The position numbers and the translations under genes are program-made. Shown in pieces: positions 1 through 12,100 of a stretch of 64,000 bases of DNA (within the stretch, counting starts at the first letter, position 1; the number at the start of each line of letters is the position of its first letter). The notes under the pieces were generated by a model. The model ran no database searches. It was given only the letters and a program-made list of their open reading frames with translations, and was not told where the DNA came from. Origin of the DNA: Ciona intestinalis (Eukaryota; Chordata; Ascidiacea; Phlebobranchia; Cionidae); assembly GCF_000224145.3 (NCBI RefSeq), contig NC_020174.2:3477026-3541025 (forward strand), read 5' to 3'.

Positions 1-600
1 TTTAATTTTTGTTCAATATTTTCATAATTATCTGGGTTTTTTTTGTGCAAGGCGTTTAGGTTTTAGTTTTTGTTCAATGTTTTCGTAATTATCTGGTTTA
101 CATCTTTAGTTTTTGTTTAATATCTCCACAATTGTTAATTTGGTGTAGGTTTTTAGTTTTTGTTCAATATTTCTATAATTTTCTGGTTTAGTGGGAGTAT
201 TGTATTAAAATATTGTCATATCAGTAGAAGGGGTAACAGGAACAGAATGTAAAATTTAGGCTTACTTTATGCTTTAAGACTTTAATTTTTGTTCAATATT
301 TTCATAATTAACTTGTTTAAAACTTTATGGGGATTTTCCATAATTATGTGGTTTCAAACTTTAGTTTTTGTTCAAGATTTCCATAATAAACTGATTTATT
401 GTATTATTTATGAGGGTTTTTCATAATTATCTAGTTTCAAACTTTTGTTTTTGTTCAATATTTCTACAATTATCTGGTTTAGTGGAATATTTATATTAAA
501 ATTGTCGTAACAGCAGAAGGGATAACAAAAACTGCCAGTAAAATATTCATAACGTTTAAATAACCTTTGGGTGGAATATTTTCTATTTTCCCATATTAAG
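1..600. repeat. Degenerate tandem AT-rich repeat
   Basis: A phrase close to TTTTTGTTCAATATTTTCAT followed by AATTATCTGGTTT recurs about every 60-150 bases (near 1, 60, 105, 145, 280, 360 and 445). The units are diverged. No exon is visible here; it is probably an intron of the gene whose exons start at 992. Confidence 0.6.
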
Positions 601-689
601 ACACAGTAAACAGATACTTGTTCAAATTAAACTAAATTTGGGTAATCGTAAAAGCATTGTGTTATATAGCAATTGCAGTGTTACTAAAT

Positions 690-915
690 TTATTTGCAGT
701 AATGGGCCGATTCTGGCCTAAATCTTAGATCCCATGGCATGCCACACTGGGGGACCTCACCCTTATAAAAATCGTAATGGCCCAATTCTGGACCAATTCT
801 TAGAAACCATGGCAGGCAAGGCTGTGGGACCTCAGCCACAAAAAAATTTGTTGGGGTAATGTGCCAATTCTGGCCCAATTCTTAGACCCCATGACGTTCC
901 AGGGACCTCACCCAC
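690..915 (+). repeat. GGGCC-type tandem repeat (R5)
   Basis: Three imperfect ~70-base units carry a variant of 'GTAATGGGCC..TTCTGGCC..AATTCTTAGA' and end in 'GACCTCACCCACATA'. Related copies occur at 4087-4175 and 17395-17580, so it is an interspersed element with internal repeats. The ORFs across it are repeat-derived. Confidence 0.6.
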
Positions 916-991
916 ATAGAATAGAATACTAAATTTGTATACAAAACTACTGTAATTTTATCAATGTGTTTTTAATATTTTATTATCACAG

Positions 992-3900
992 CACAAGTGC
1001 TTCAAGTTCATTGAACAGAACAGTAAGGATGCCAACAAAATTTCAAGGTATTTTATTTAAACTGTTTGCTTAAATTCTACATTGAATTATGAATAAACTT
1101 AAATGTGTCTAAAATATTTCCTTTAACAGAAACACCAAGTGTGGAAATTGATGGCCTTCTTAATAAAACTAAGGTAACATCATAAAAAAATACTAAATTT
1201 ATAATTCATTATGGTAAAAAAACTTATATTTTAATTTATTTAAACAGTAGATGTATAAACCATTATAGTAAAAAAATACATTTAATTTTTTCAGTAAATA
1301 TGTAACCCAATATGGTAAAAAAACTTCTATACAGTGTTTTTTTATTAAATGCATAATCCATTATGTAAAAAAGCTTACATTTATTATTTTTTCAACTGTA
1401 AATTTATAATCATTTATAAAAAACAACTTAAATTTAATTTTATTTAAAGAACACAAATCATTCTAATATCCCACCCGCGCCTGTGGTGTATAATGGAAAC
1501 ATGAATCAACCAAGTCAGCTTAAAAGCCAGGTTGGTGGTTCATATTTGGATTAAACTGAATAAATGAATGTAACTTACTTTATCCTCGCGTGGCAGGAAA
1601 ATGCAGTCGTAATAACACGGGTGTCCTGTTTCATACACCTCGTGCCAGCTTACGAGTTACCAGTTACCATGTGTTTTACTTTGTAATTGATTGTTTTTTA
1701 GTGGATTTTTTCTTTTTTTTTATGTTTGGTTGATATTTGGACAACCCATTAGTGAACAGCTGGGTTGAAGCAATTGCCGTTAAGTGTCTTGCCCAAGGAC
1801 ACATACGCCCGCAATGGTAGCAGCGACGAGCCTTGAACCCATTACCTCTGGGTTATAGCAGGCATGCTAACCACTCTGCCACGGCGTCGGCTAATTTATA
1901 TATATTTAAGGGAATCTATTACATTAAAATAATTATTTTAGAACATGTATTTTGTGCTAATGTTAGAATAAAGTTTTAATTAATTTGCATTAGTTTAGAA
2001 GTAATGCAAAGACTGTCTGAAAAAAATGACAAAAATGTTTTTTTTTTCTAGTTGTTGAAAGAAAGCCAAACCTTGGACGAACAAGAAGCAAAACTTCAGG
2101 AAGAAAAAAGGAAGAGAATCGCTGAAGCAAAACTGGAAGATGCAAGATTGGAAGAAGAGCTATTGTAAGTTGAAATTCAATTACTGATTAGGAGTAAATT
2201 TTTAACTAAAATAATTTTCCTTCAATTTAAAATATTTAGAAAAAATTGTAAATTATTCGGAAAATTGAAAATGTCTAGAAAACTGAAATTGTTTAGAAAA
2301 ACTGAAAATTATTTTAAAAAATTAAAAATGTTTAAAAAAGTTGAAAATTATCTAGAAATAATGAAAATTATTTAAGAAATAAAAAAAGGTTTAGAAAAAT
2401 TAAAAATTATTCAAAAAAGTTAAAAATTATTTTAAAAATTGTCAATTATATATTTGAAAAATTGAAAATTATTTAGAAAAATTGAGAATTACAAATTGGA
2501 ACAACAAAAAAGAAGGGAAGAAGAGAAACAGAAATTGGTGGAGGATAAACCATTTAAGTAAGTGTGTATGAGAATGAATTGTTGTTAAAATTTTTATTTT
2601 GTTTAACATATAGTACTGTGGAGGAAGATGGGACACCTTTAGCGCATAATACCCAAATATCATGATCGTGTTTCAAACAATTAACAACAGTCTTTTGGAG
2701 TCGTGAGGATACAGTTCTAAATTTTTTGATTTTTTTGTTTACTACCAAATGGGACGAGAAAATAGATTGAAAAGGCGTCCCATCTACCCCTACCCTACTA
2801 TATATTAATATCATACAAGATTTGTACATACGTTGCAGAAACGTTTTAGTAGTTCGTGCTTGGCTTTTGACATTCTGTTAATTCTGCTAGCAGGCATAAA
2901 GTAAATAATTGTTTAGTGGCTCATCTGGTATAAAAACGTAGTGTTTTTATCAAATTTCGTCCTCCATCTGGCAAGACTTCATCAGGGGCCCCTGAATTTT
3001 ATACCAGATAAGCTGCTAAAAGAGCTTTTAATTCGATAAAGTTAAAAATTTAATTTGTTTCTTAGCTTTGGTGAAAATCATATTAAATAACTTGCTTATC
3101 TACATAGAAATATTATGTCATATTTATTCCTTGTATATTTATTACAGTTTGCATTTTTTTAGCGTTAGTAAAAATGAGATTAAATAGCTTCTAGAATTAT
3201 GTTACATTCCTTCTTGCTTGTAAATTCCATTATTGTTACAATTTGCAGTTTTATGGTATTTGCTAAAAATGGGATTAAATAACTTACATATCTATCGAGA
3301 ATTCTGTCGTTTATATTCTTTTTTTATTATATTTATTTCTTGAATATTGTTACAGTTTGAATTTTTTAGCTTTGATCAAATTAAGATTAAATAACTTGCA
3401 TCGCGATAAGGCCGATAACTTTTGTTCTTACCACTTCAATTTGTTTCTTGGCTTAAAAAAATAGGATTAAATAACTTAAATGTAGCATTATGTCATATAT
3501 CTTGTATATTGCAGCCTACATGTAAGCCCAGCATCATACAGTGAGCGTGGGTTAAGTCATTGGTTGATTGAAGAAGCTGAACGCAGTAGAGTTGCTCAAC
3601 AAGAAGGGAGGGCAAGATTCAACGCTTTTCAACAAACTAATGTAATTTGAAATTCTTATGCTCGAAATGTGGATTTGTTGTATTTTATTATGTTAACCAC
3701 TATTATGGATAATTGCTACCTATTTTAACACCAACAAAATTAAGCAACTGGATAATTTTTATTCTAGTTATGTTATAAGTTGTGTGTGTTTCAGGTTTTT
3801 TTTCGTATTTATTTGACATTCATTCACAAGCGTAGGATATTGGTAGGCTGTTGTGCAACAACCACAAATTTGAACTTAGCAACCAAAAACTCAGATTTAG

Positions 3901-4375
3901 ACTCCTGTGTTATTTAATTTCTTTTAATACATAGTAGGGTGGGGAAAGATGAGATATGTTCTGTATCCTCACGACTCCTATAGACTGTCATTAATTGTTT
4001 AAAACATGATCAGGATATTTGGTATTATGTGCTAAAGGTGCCCCATCTTCCCCACCCGACTATATACTTTTACCACACTATGTATATCAGGGGTAACGGG
4101 CCAACCCTGGTCTACAAGCCAGTACCCCTGGTGTGCCGTATCTTAAGACCTCACCCATATAGAATAGAATATCAGGTTTCTGCATGAAGTAAACGAATAG
4201 GACATATTTGAATATATTCCAGGACCACCCCAGAGGTGTGCTTCCGGACATGGTGATACAAAGACTCACAAAACAGGCACAAAACCCTCGAAACACAAAT
4301 TATTCTCATCCAAACTTGCCGGGTACACTTAAAGATTTATGGAATGATCCCAGCACACAGGCTACTCTGTTATAA
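992..4375 (+). CDS. 3' exons of an unidentified coiled-coil protein
   Basis: Seven exons join in one frame: 992-1047, 1130-1173, 1450-1530, 2052-2164, 2477-2557, 3515-3641 and 4223-4375 (stop TAA at 4373). All junctions have AG/GT borders and compatible phases. The partial protein (~218 residues) starts with a Ser/Thr-rich stretch. It then has a highly charged Glu/Lys/Arg coiled coil (e.g. QEEKRKRIAEAKLED), a conserved-looking block SERGLSHWLIEEAERSRV, and a tail ending DLWNDPSTQATLL. That composition suits a cytoskeletal or junctional scaffold, but I do not recognise the family. The 5' part lies before this window or in unresolved sequence in the first kilobase. A SINE sits in intron 3 and MITE copies in introns 5 and 6. 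Confidence 0.75.
1559..1894 (-). mobile_element. Composite tRNA-derived SINE (Cics-1-like), full length
   Basis: This is a near complete copy on the minus strand. On that strand it runs from a tRNA-like head (A box like TGGCAGAGTGG, B box GGTTCAAGGCTCG) through the constant middle ('GGGCGT..TGTCCTTGGGCAAG'). It continues to a 3' block that ends 'GATAAAGTAAGTTACATTCA'. It is the reference for the other SINE entries. Confidence 0.8.
2611..2804 (+). mobile_element. MITE (Cimi-1-like), orientation A, full length
   Basis: The reference copy for the family. It has terminal inverted repeats of the type TAGTAGGGTGGGGGAAGATG / CATCTTCCCCCACCCTACTA, flanking TATA, and an internal core with 'ATCCTGATCGTGTTTTAAAC', 'TCGTGAGGATACGGTTTTAT' and 'TTTGTTTACTACCAAATGGG'. 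Orientation A means the 'AGCACATAATAT' side comes first. It has no coding capacity. It lies in an intron of the coiled-coil gene. Confidence 0.85.
2865..3030 (+). repeat. Interspersed repeat R4
   Basis: It contains 'TTCTGCTAGCAGGCATAA', 'GGCTCATCTGGTATAAAAAC' and a 'GCAAGACTTCATCAG' block, and ends in a second copy of the 'ATACCAGAT' motif. Relatives are at 39650-39830, 41860-42020 and 42635-42790. Confidence 0.6.
3932..4065 (-). mobile_element. MITE, orientation B, internally deleted
   Basis: The Cimi-1-like termini and the 'GTATCCTCACGACTCC' core are present. The segment with 'GGTAGTAAACAAAGAAC' is missing. Confidence 0.75.
4087..4175 (+). repeat. R5 fragment
   Basis: Part of the GGGCC-type repeat: 'GTAACGGGCCAACCCTGG' followed by 'GACCTCACCCATATAGAATA'. 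It ends about 50 bases before the last coiled-coil exon. Confidence 0.5.
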
Positions 4376-5380
4376 GACAATCTGTATGACTTGTTATTAT
4401 ATAACTTCTGTATATACGCTCGCCACACTTACAGTTCCTTTCAGGTTTTCTTTTAACACTGTAATTATAGCATGTTTTTCATGAGTGCTAGATTAGTTTA
4501 TATCATTTTATTATAAAAAAGTTAAAAGAATTTTCTGTAATTATCCGTTTTTCACACCCATCACTTTTTAAACTAAAATTTAAAAAAAATGTGTCAAAGT
4601 ACCATTTTCAGCACAAAAAAAAACAAGCGCGGTTCATTTTACAGAAAAATCAGCTAACACGAGGTACATTTGATCACACGCGGTGCTTTTTAATATTCTA
4701 TATATGTGGCTACTAACACATAATGCCTTTAAATCCTCATTGTGCTACCTTTTCAGTATTATGTATACAAGTCTCAATGAATTTGCATTCTATGAAATAC
4801 TGGTACATTCAATTTGGGGACTGGTTGCAGTTATTTGGTTGAAATGGTGTTAATTCAAACTTTCTACTGTGAAGCTGTCACAAAGTTTAAGTAAAAAAGC
4901 TATAATTTTATCGGTAAAAAAAACAATACTAAATATTTAATCGTTTTTGCCAATCCTTGTTCTTTGTCATATATTCTAAAAGTTTAAATTTTAATTTTTT
5001 TACTTTTTATCTTGTCAACAGCTATTCAAATGTTCAAATTCGATAAAAAGTAATTGAATGTGGCTACTATGTTTTGCTACTGGTCGCTATTAGTTTTGTA
5101 GTATTATGCTTGATGTAAATAGCTGAATTAAAATGTTTCAAAAAATTTTGGGTAGATCAATCGCCGTATTGAAGTGAAACGTTTAATTGTCAATATAAAT
5201 AATACTCAATCAATTTTCTACCGTCATATATGTGTAGCTGTTAGAATAAAAAACATATTTAAAATTCGAGTCTTTATAAGAAACTTAAACTGTTCCTATC
5301 TGCAGAAAAATGATATTACTTTAGCTGTAAATCAAAATGTAAGTATTTATAAATTGGGTAGTTGTAGTTTTAAGTAATAT
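4376..5380. other. Intergenic AT-rich region, no gene seen
   Basis: Sequence between the stop of the coiled-coil gene and the GC-richer stretch before RREB1. ORFs here are short and have no flanking splice signals or recognisable protein. A 67-codon ORF at 5174-5377 is not supported. Confidence 0.5.
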
Positions 5381-6176
5381 ACTGTGAAGCCGAATTCCGT
5401 TCTGGTGTGTTTGATATTCAAAAGCGCCATCACGGTTTCTCTTCACATCAGCAGCCAACGCTTTCAGTCAGCACGGCGGACATTGCTTCGAGTGCGCATC
5501 TGGCCTTAACGTCATAATAATACCAAGTGACGCTTCGGCGCAAACAGAGACGCAGTGACTTCGCATACATAGGAAACAAGTTTTTGGTTGTTAAAATTGA
5601 AAGAGGAAGAGACCAATTTACGATAGTGTCAAATGCTAATTTTCAAAAGTAACTTACACAAACGAATACAAAACGGGTATACAAAGAAATGATTGGTGAT
5701 AAACGCCGCGGTAACTAGGCTCCGTAGTTCTACTTTGAGCATGAATATTTTCATTATTTTAAGTGCGTTAAATCCCCTATGCATGTATGGTATAAAAAGC
5801 GAAGTGATCTTCAAGCCACAACTGCAGTACACGACTTACGGATGTTCCCTTGTTCACGTCACGCGTTGATAAGGATGAGTGTGTGCTGCTCACGTGTCAT
5901 GCGATCCTCTCCGAACAAAAGAGAATCGCTAGAGAGAAAGGCGTCTCGTGGAAGAGGACTCGGGGTAGACGTAAACGCTGTCGGCTCCCGTAGCATATTA
6001 TCACTTGTGCTCAAGGACGAGACGCCTAAAAGAAGAGTCCTTTGTTGCTGTAACTCGGAATCAATGTGATCCACAGTTTTGTTCAGCGCTGAATTATACG
6101 TAGTTTGCTCAGGGCCACAGTAGGGACTGGTTTCGCGTCTTTGTTGACACTTCTAAAGGAAATCAAACTCAACCAA
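5380..6176 (+). promoter_or_regulatory. Probable promoter and 5' UTR of RREB1
   Basis: This stretch is visibly richer in G+C and CpG than its surroundings and leads up to the RREB1 start codon at 6177. It holds overlapping ORFs on both strands, including a 96-codon one at 5779-6069 (+). These have no recognisable product and are best read as upstream ORFs or chance. No transcription start site can be fixed from sequence alone. Confidence 0.4.
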
Positions 6177-9100
6177 ATGACTTCTAGGCGCAAGCAGCTA
6201 GCACCGTGTAAAGTCAGAGGTATGTTGCTTTTATACTAATTTTTACAAGATATTGTTGTTTTGTTCAATACGTTTGATCGTTACTTTGTTAATTTAAATT
6301 TAGCTTGTCTACTTTTAAGAGTAAGTGCCGCCTTGGCATTGATCAATAGTCGGTACACGATTGTACTTTGATTGAATGGAACAATCAACAGAAACAATTG
6401 GCGTTTGTTTCACGGTTGGAACTAGGACGCGTTTACAAATCAATCAGTTGTGATGCAGTATTTGATTAGTAAGCTTGTGACACAGATGTAGGCGCGAGAA
6501 CCGTATGCTTAGCTGTATAAAACAGCTAGCGCACAACTATTTTTTGTTCTTCTGCTTCTTATTGAAGATTTCACTCTCAGAGCTCTCGTCGCGCATTCGT
6601 GCCGTTGTTTATGCGCGAGTCGTTTGAGCGCGCGCGCGCACACACACACGAAAGAGTAAACCCACACATACATACAATTCAGCACGGGATGACGCGTTCT
6701 TTGCTGAGTACCAGCGGAAGCAATGATTTCTGTAGCTCTGAGACTAAGGAGCATTTTAACTTTGTAAAATAAGTTCTGCCTAAAATACAAAATTGAGCAC
6801 CTAAACTTAAACATCACTTTACATTTACAAAGTCTTTTCAATTCAAAAGTGTAGAGTTACTTGTCGTAATATAGCACCTGGCTTCACTCTTACACTTATT
6901 TTAAGTTCCTTAAACCTCTTAATGTAAATTCTTTGCACCGTTGTTGTAATACTATTATGTTAATAGTAATACAAATGCATTATTTGGGCCCAATGCTATG
7001 ACTTAAAAACTTACTCAAAGTAATAGCTGGTTTAATGCTTTTTACCAATACAATACCAGAATGTGATACCCAAAGATTGATTTTTTGTGGTTTTGCATAC
7101 AGAATTTTATTTTTTTAGTAAGAATTGTATAAAAAATGTTCTTTATTATTAAATAAATTAGCTTATAAAAAAAAGGATTTCTGTATGTATTACTGCTAAA
7201 ATAATGTAACTTGTCTTAGTCCAATGACAGTCTATTTTTTATAAGATGTACATGTTGAAAAAGGAAATACAACATACATGTAATAGCCTTTTTTAAAATT
7301 AGATTAGTCATTTAATTTTAATATTCCTACATCTCCCGAGTAGCAAATAATATAAATGTGTAGCTTATAAGTTTGCTAATCTTTGGACTAGTTCCTGTTT
7401 TGAAAGTGGGGAAAAAGTCTGTATTTTATTTACACAAAATCATATGATTTAATAAAAAAATCACCGAAATGAATCTAAAATAAGGTCACTTTATCCTAAC
7501 ATTTCTGTTAAGTAACTGATGCATCATCATTTGCACAGAATGATATATTATTGATTTTCTCTATGCATTTTAGCTGTATGAATGAAGTACAATTGTTTTT
7601 TTTATTTACAAAAAAACCATATGATTTTAATAAAAAAATGTAAATCTTTTGAAAATTAAATAGAATTATTTATTCTTGATGCTCTTAATGCTCTAGTTGT
7701 ATTAATTTTGAATGTCATTGGTAAATACTTTCAAATTTTCACTAAACTACAGTAGCCTACATCTTACATGTTGTATGGACAAAGAAAAAAAAGCGATATT
7801 TATTTACCTTGTGTGTTTATCTTTTCTAGTGTTTGATTTTAACGGTCACCATTTTAAATGATAGTGGATTATAACCAAGCCAAGGTTAAGTGGACAATAA
7901 AAAAATTCCTTATTTATCACGCAAATGCCAATATTTGAACTAGGGAAATGGGATGTACTGTTTAATGTTTACATATGGCATCATCTTAAGGACTTGCTCA
8001 TGTAACTACAGTTTTGTATGGTCACATACCTACAGTTGTAACTACAGTTTTGTATGATCACATACCTACAGTTGTAACTAGTTCTGTATGGTCATGTAAC
8101 TACAGTTTTGTATGGTCACATACCTACAGTTGTAACTACAGTTTTGTATGGTCATGTAACTACAGTTTTGTATGGTCACATACCTACAGTTTTAACTGCA
8201 GTTTTGTATGGTCACATACCTACAGTTTTAACTACAGTTTTGTATGGTCACATACCTACAGTTTTAACTACAGTTTTGTATGGTCACATACCTACAGTTG
8301 TAACTAGTTTTGTATGGTCATGTAACTACAGTTTTGTATGATCACATACCTACAGTTGTAACTAGTTTTGTATGGTCACATAACTACAGTTTTGTATGGT
8401 TAAGTAACTACAGTTTTCTATTTATTTAGAACAACCAAGCTCCACTAGTAATGTGAACAATTGTGAACCAACCGTTAAGTTAGAACGTGAAGAAATATGG
8501 AAATACAGCGTCAGGTAAAAGAGAAACAATAATTTTTATGGTAAAATTTTAATTTACTAAACTGTGTGCCATTTTAAATGCAGTAGAAAAGTAGAAAATT
8601 AACATTTATTTTTTTAGGAATGTGTTTATGTAAAGTTATAAATTTTATAGTGTTTAAAATTTAATCTATTGAATGAATGTAAATAATCTAGTGCAGATGT
8701 AAATAATCTAGTGCAGATCTAACTGTGTCCTCACCCAGAATTGTTAATAACATATTAAATTTATAAAGACACTTACATAATAGATAAATTGCATCGTTTA
8801 TTTTATTCTTAAAAAAAGTTGGAGAAAAGCAATTTGTAAATTTTAGGTTTTTTAAATTTAGTCTAGTGCAGATCCAAATGTGACCTTAACCAGAATTATT
8901 GAGTGTGTCAGACTAAAAAAAATCATATGTTTAAAGTTTAGTCCGAAAAAGATTAGAGAAGACAGTTTTTGACAACCTATGCTGTATAACTTGTTGTAAA
9001 AATATGTGTATTATATATTTAGTCCNNNNNNNNNNNNNNNNNNNNNNNNNNNNNNNNNNNNNNNNNNNNNNNNNNGAAAATTAAATAGAATTAATTTATT

Positions 9101-12100
9101 CTTGATGCTCTTAATGCTCTAGTTGTATTAATTTTGAATGTCATTGGTAAATACTTTCAAATTTTCACTAAACTACAGTAGCCTACATCTTACATGTTGT
9201 ATGGACAAAGAAAAAAAGCGATATTTATTTACCTTGTGTGTGTTTATCTTTTCTAGTGTTTGATTTTAACGGTCACCATTTTAAATGATTGTGGATTATA
9301 ACCAAGCCAAGGTTAAGTGGACAATAAAAAAATTCCTTATTTATCACGCAAATGCCAATATTTGAACTAGGGAAATGGGATGTACTGTTTAATGTTTACA
9401 TATGGCATCATCTTAAGGACTTGCTCATGTAACTACAGTTTTGTATGGTCACATACCTACAGTTTTAACTACAGTTTTGTATGGTCATGTAACTACAGTT
9501 TTGTATGGTCACATACCTACAGTTTTAACTACAGTTTTGTATGGTCATGTAACTACAGTTTTGTATGGTCACATACCTACAGTTGTAACTAGTTTTGTAT
9601 GGTCATGTAACTACAGTTTTGTATGGTCACATACCTACAGTTTTAACTAGTTTTGTATGGTCATGTAACTACAATTTTGTATGGTCATGTAACTACAGTT
9701 TTAACTGCAGTTTTGTATGGTCGTGTAACTACAGTTTTGTATGGTCACATAACTACAGTTTTAACTACATCTACAGTTTTGTATTGTCATGTAACTACAG
9801 TTTTAACTGCAGTTTTGTATGGTCACGTAACTACAGTTTTGTATGGTCACGTACCTACAGTTTTAACTGCAGTTTGGTATGGTCACATACCTACAGTTTT
9901 AACTGCAGTTTGGTATGGTCACGTAACTACAGTTTTGTATGGTTACCTTACGTACTGCAGTTTTGTATGGTTACCTTACGTACTGCAGTTTTGTATGGTC
10001 ATGTAAATACAGTTTTGTATGGTCGCGTAACTACAGTTTTGTATGGTTACCTTACGTACTGCAGTTTTGTATGGTCATGTAAATACAGTTTTGTATGGTC
10101 ATGTAACTACAGTTTTGTATGGTCGCGTAACTACAGTTTTGTATGGTCACATAACTACAGTTTTGTATGGTTACCTTACGTACTGCAGTTTTGTATGGTC
10201 ATGTAACTACAGTTTTGTATGGTCGCGTAACTACAGTTTTGTATGGTCACATACCTACAGTTTTAACTACAGTTTTGTATGGTCATGTAACTACAGTTTT
10301 GTATGGTCGCGTAACTACAGTTTTGTATGGTCATGTAACTACAGTTTTCTATTTATTTAGAACAACCAAGCTCCACTAGTAATGTGAACAATTGTGAACC
10401 AACCGTTAAGTTAGAACGTGAAGAAATATGGAAATACAGCGTCAGGTAAAAGAGAAACAATAATTTTTTTATGGTAAAATTTTAATTTGCTAAACTGTGT
10501 GCCATTTTAAATGCAGTAGAAAACTAACGTATATTTATTTAGGAATGTGTTTATGTAAAGTTATAAATTTTATAGTGTTTTAAATTTAATCTAGTGCAGA
10601 TCTAACTGTGTCCTCACCCAGAATTGTTAATAACATATTAAATTTATAAAGACACTTACATAATAGATAAATTGCATCGTTTATTTTATTCTTAAAAAAA
10701 GTTGGAGAAAAGCAATTTGTAAATTTTAGGTTTTTTAAATTTAGTCTAGTGCAGATCCAAATGTGACCTTAACCAGAATTATTGAGTGTGTCAGACTAAA
10801 AAAAATCATATGTTTAAAGTTTAGTCCGAAAAAGATTAGAGAAGACAGTTTTTGACAACCTATGCTGTATAACTTGTTGTAAAAATATGTGTATTATATA
10901 TTTAGTCCGAAAAAGATCGGAGAAGACAATTTGAAAATCGGGAAAACTGATTCAACGCAACAAAGATTTTCTGCAAGGATTCGTGCTCGTGCAAACGATG
11001 ATGTTAACAGTAAAAATGAGGTTGAAACAAAATCTACAGCTTCTGTTACAGTACAAAATGTAAGTAAATGGATGCAGTAATACTTATTTTATCAAAAAAT
11101 TATTTCTTTTTCTGTTTTATCTATTAAATAGATTCAGTAATACTCATTTTATCCGAAACATTGTTTTTTTTCTGTTGGATCTATTAAATATGTGCAGCAA
11201 TACAGCCAATACTTATTTTATCCAAAATGTTATTTATTATTCTGTTTTATCCATTAAATAAATGCAGTAATACTCATTTTATCCAAGAGATTTTTTTTCT
11301 TTTTTATTCATAGTTGTGTTTTAAAAACTTGTTTTAGCATTTCTAGCTGTCTTTTTGTTTTTGCAAATTTTTCAAAACTTCGTTATCGTGAAGAAAGAGA
11401 CAAATAAGTTTCATTTATACCATTGCTTGTTTTTAAGCTGTAATTAAGTATAACACAAGTATATGCACATTAAACTGCTTGAAAATTTCTTTATTATATT
11501 GTATATATTATATATATACAGTAAGGTGGGGGAAGATGGGACACCTTTTGACTCTATTTTCTCATCCCATGTAATAGTAAACAAAAAACACTTGAAGATT
11601 TATAAAACTATATCCTCACAACTCTTATAGACCATTGTTAATTGTTTAAAACACGATCAGGATGTTTAGATATTATGTGCTAAAGGAGTCCCATCTTCCC
11701 CCACCCTACTATATCTTATGTGTTAAAAAGCCTAAAATAATTTTTAGTAAATTTAAAAAAAAATCACTTTGCTTGCACATATATCATATACTCTATAATT
11801 AAGAGTACCATGACACGTGATTAAGAGATTATCTTGTAACTATAGGGTATCTGGTTCAAAGCTTAGTTCTGCTACAATTATCACTGTGTGTTTTCCTGTG
11901 CAAGCCACTTAATTGTGTTTTCTTCAGCTCACTGGACTCTAGATTTACTAATGTCTTATTTGTATTATAATTATTAATTTGCAGTCATAAAAAAAGAAAA
12001 AAAATATTACGTTTATGACATGTGGTGTCTGAAGCCAACGTANNNNNNNNNNNNNNNNNNNNNNNNNNNNNNNNNNNNNNNNNNNNNNNNNNNNNNNNNN

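Larger units (their letters stand above)
7651..9025 (+). repeat. First copy of a segmental duplication containing RREB1 exon 2
   Basis: This block restarts almost identically after the 50-N gap, at 9076. It has the same left boundary sequence (GAAAATTAAATAGAATTA) and ends at 'TATATATTTAGTCC', which is the acceptor of exon 3 in the second copy. The main difference is the length of the minisatellite inside. Two alleles assembled in tandem would look like this. Confidence 0.8.

Noticed and set aside
5779..6074. Overlapping ORFs of 96 (+) and 71 (-) codons before RREB1
   Set aside because: No recognisable domain. The region is CpG-richer and better read as promoter or 5' UTR; the ORFs overlap antisense.
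7998..10350. CRISPR-like array
   Set aside because: The repeats have no unique spacers and the genome is plainly eukaryotic; it is a minisatellite.
8014..10379. Several long ORFs (up to 203 codons) rich in Tyr, Val, Thr and Ser
   Set aside because: They are translations of the 24-bp minisatellite in two or three frames. There is no independent start context or splice structure.
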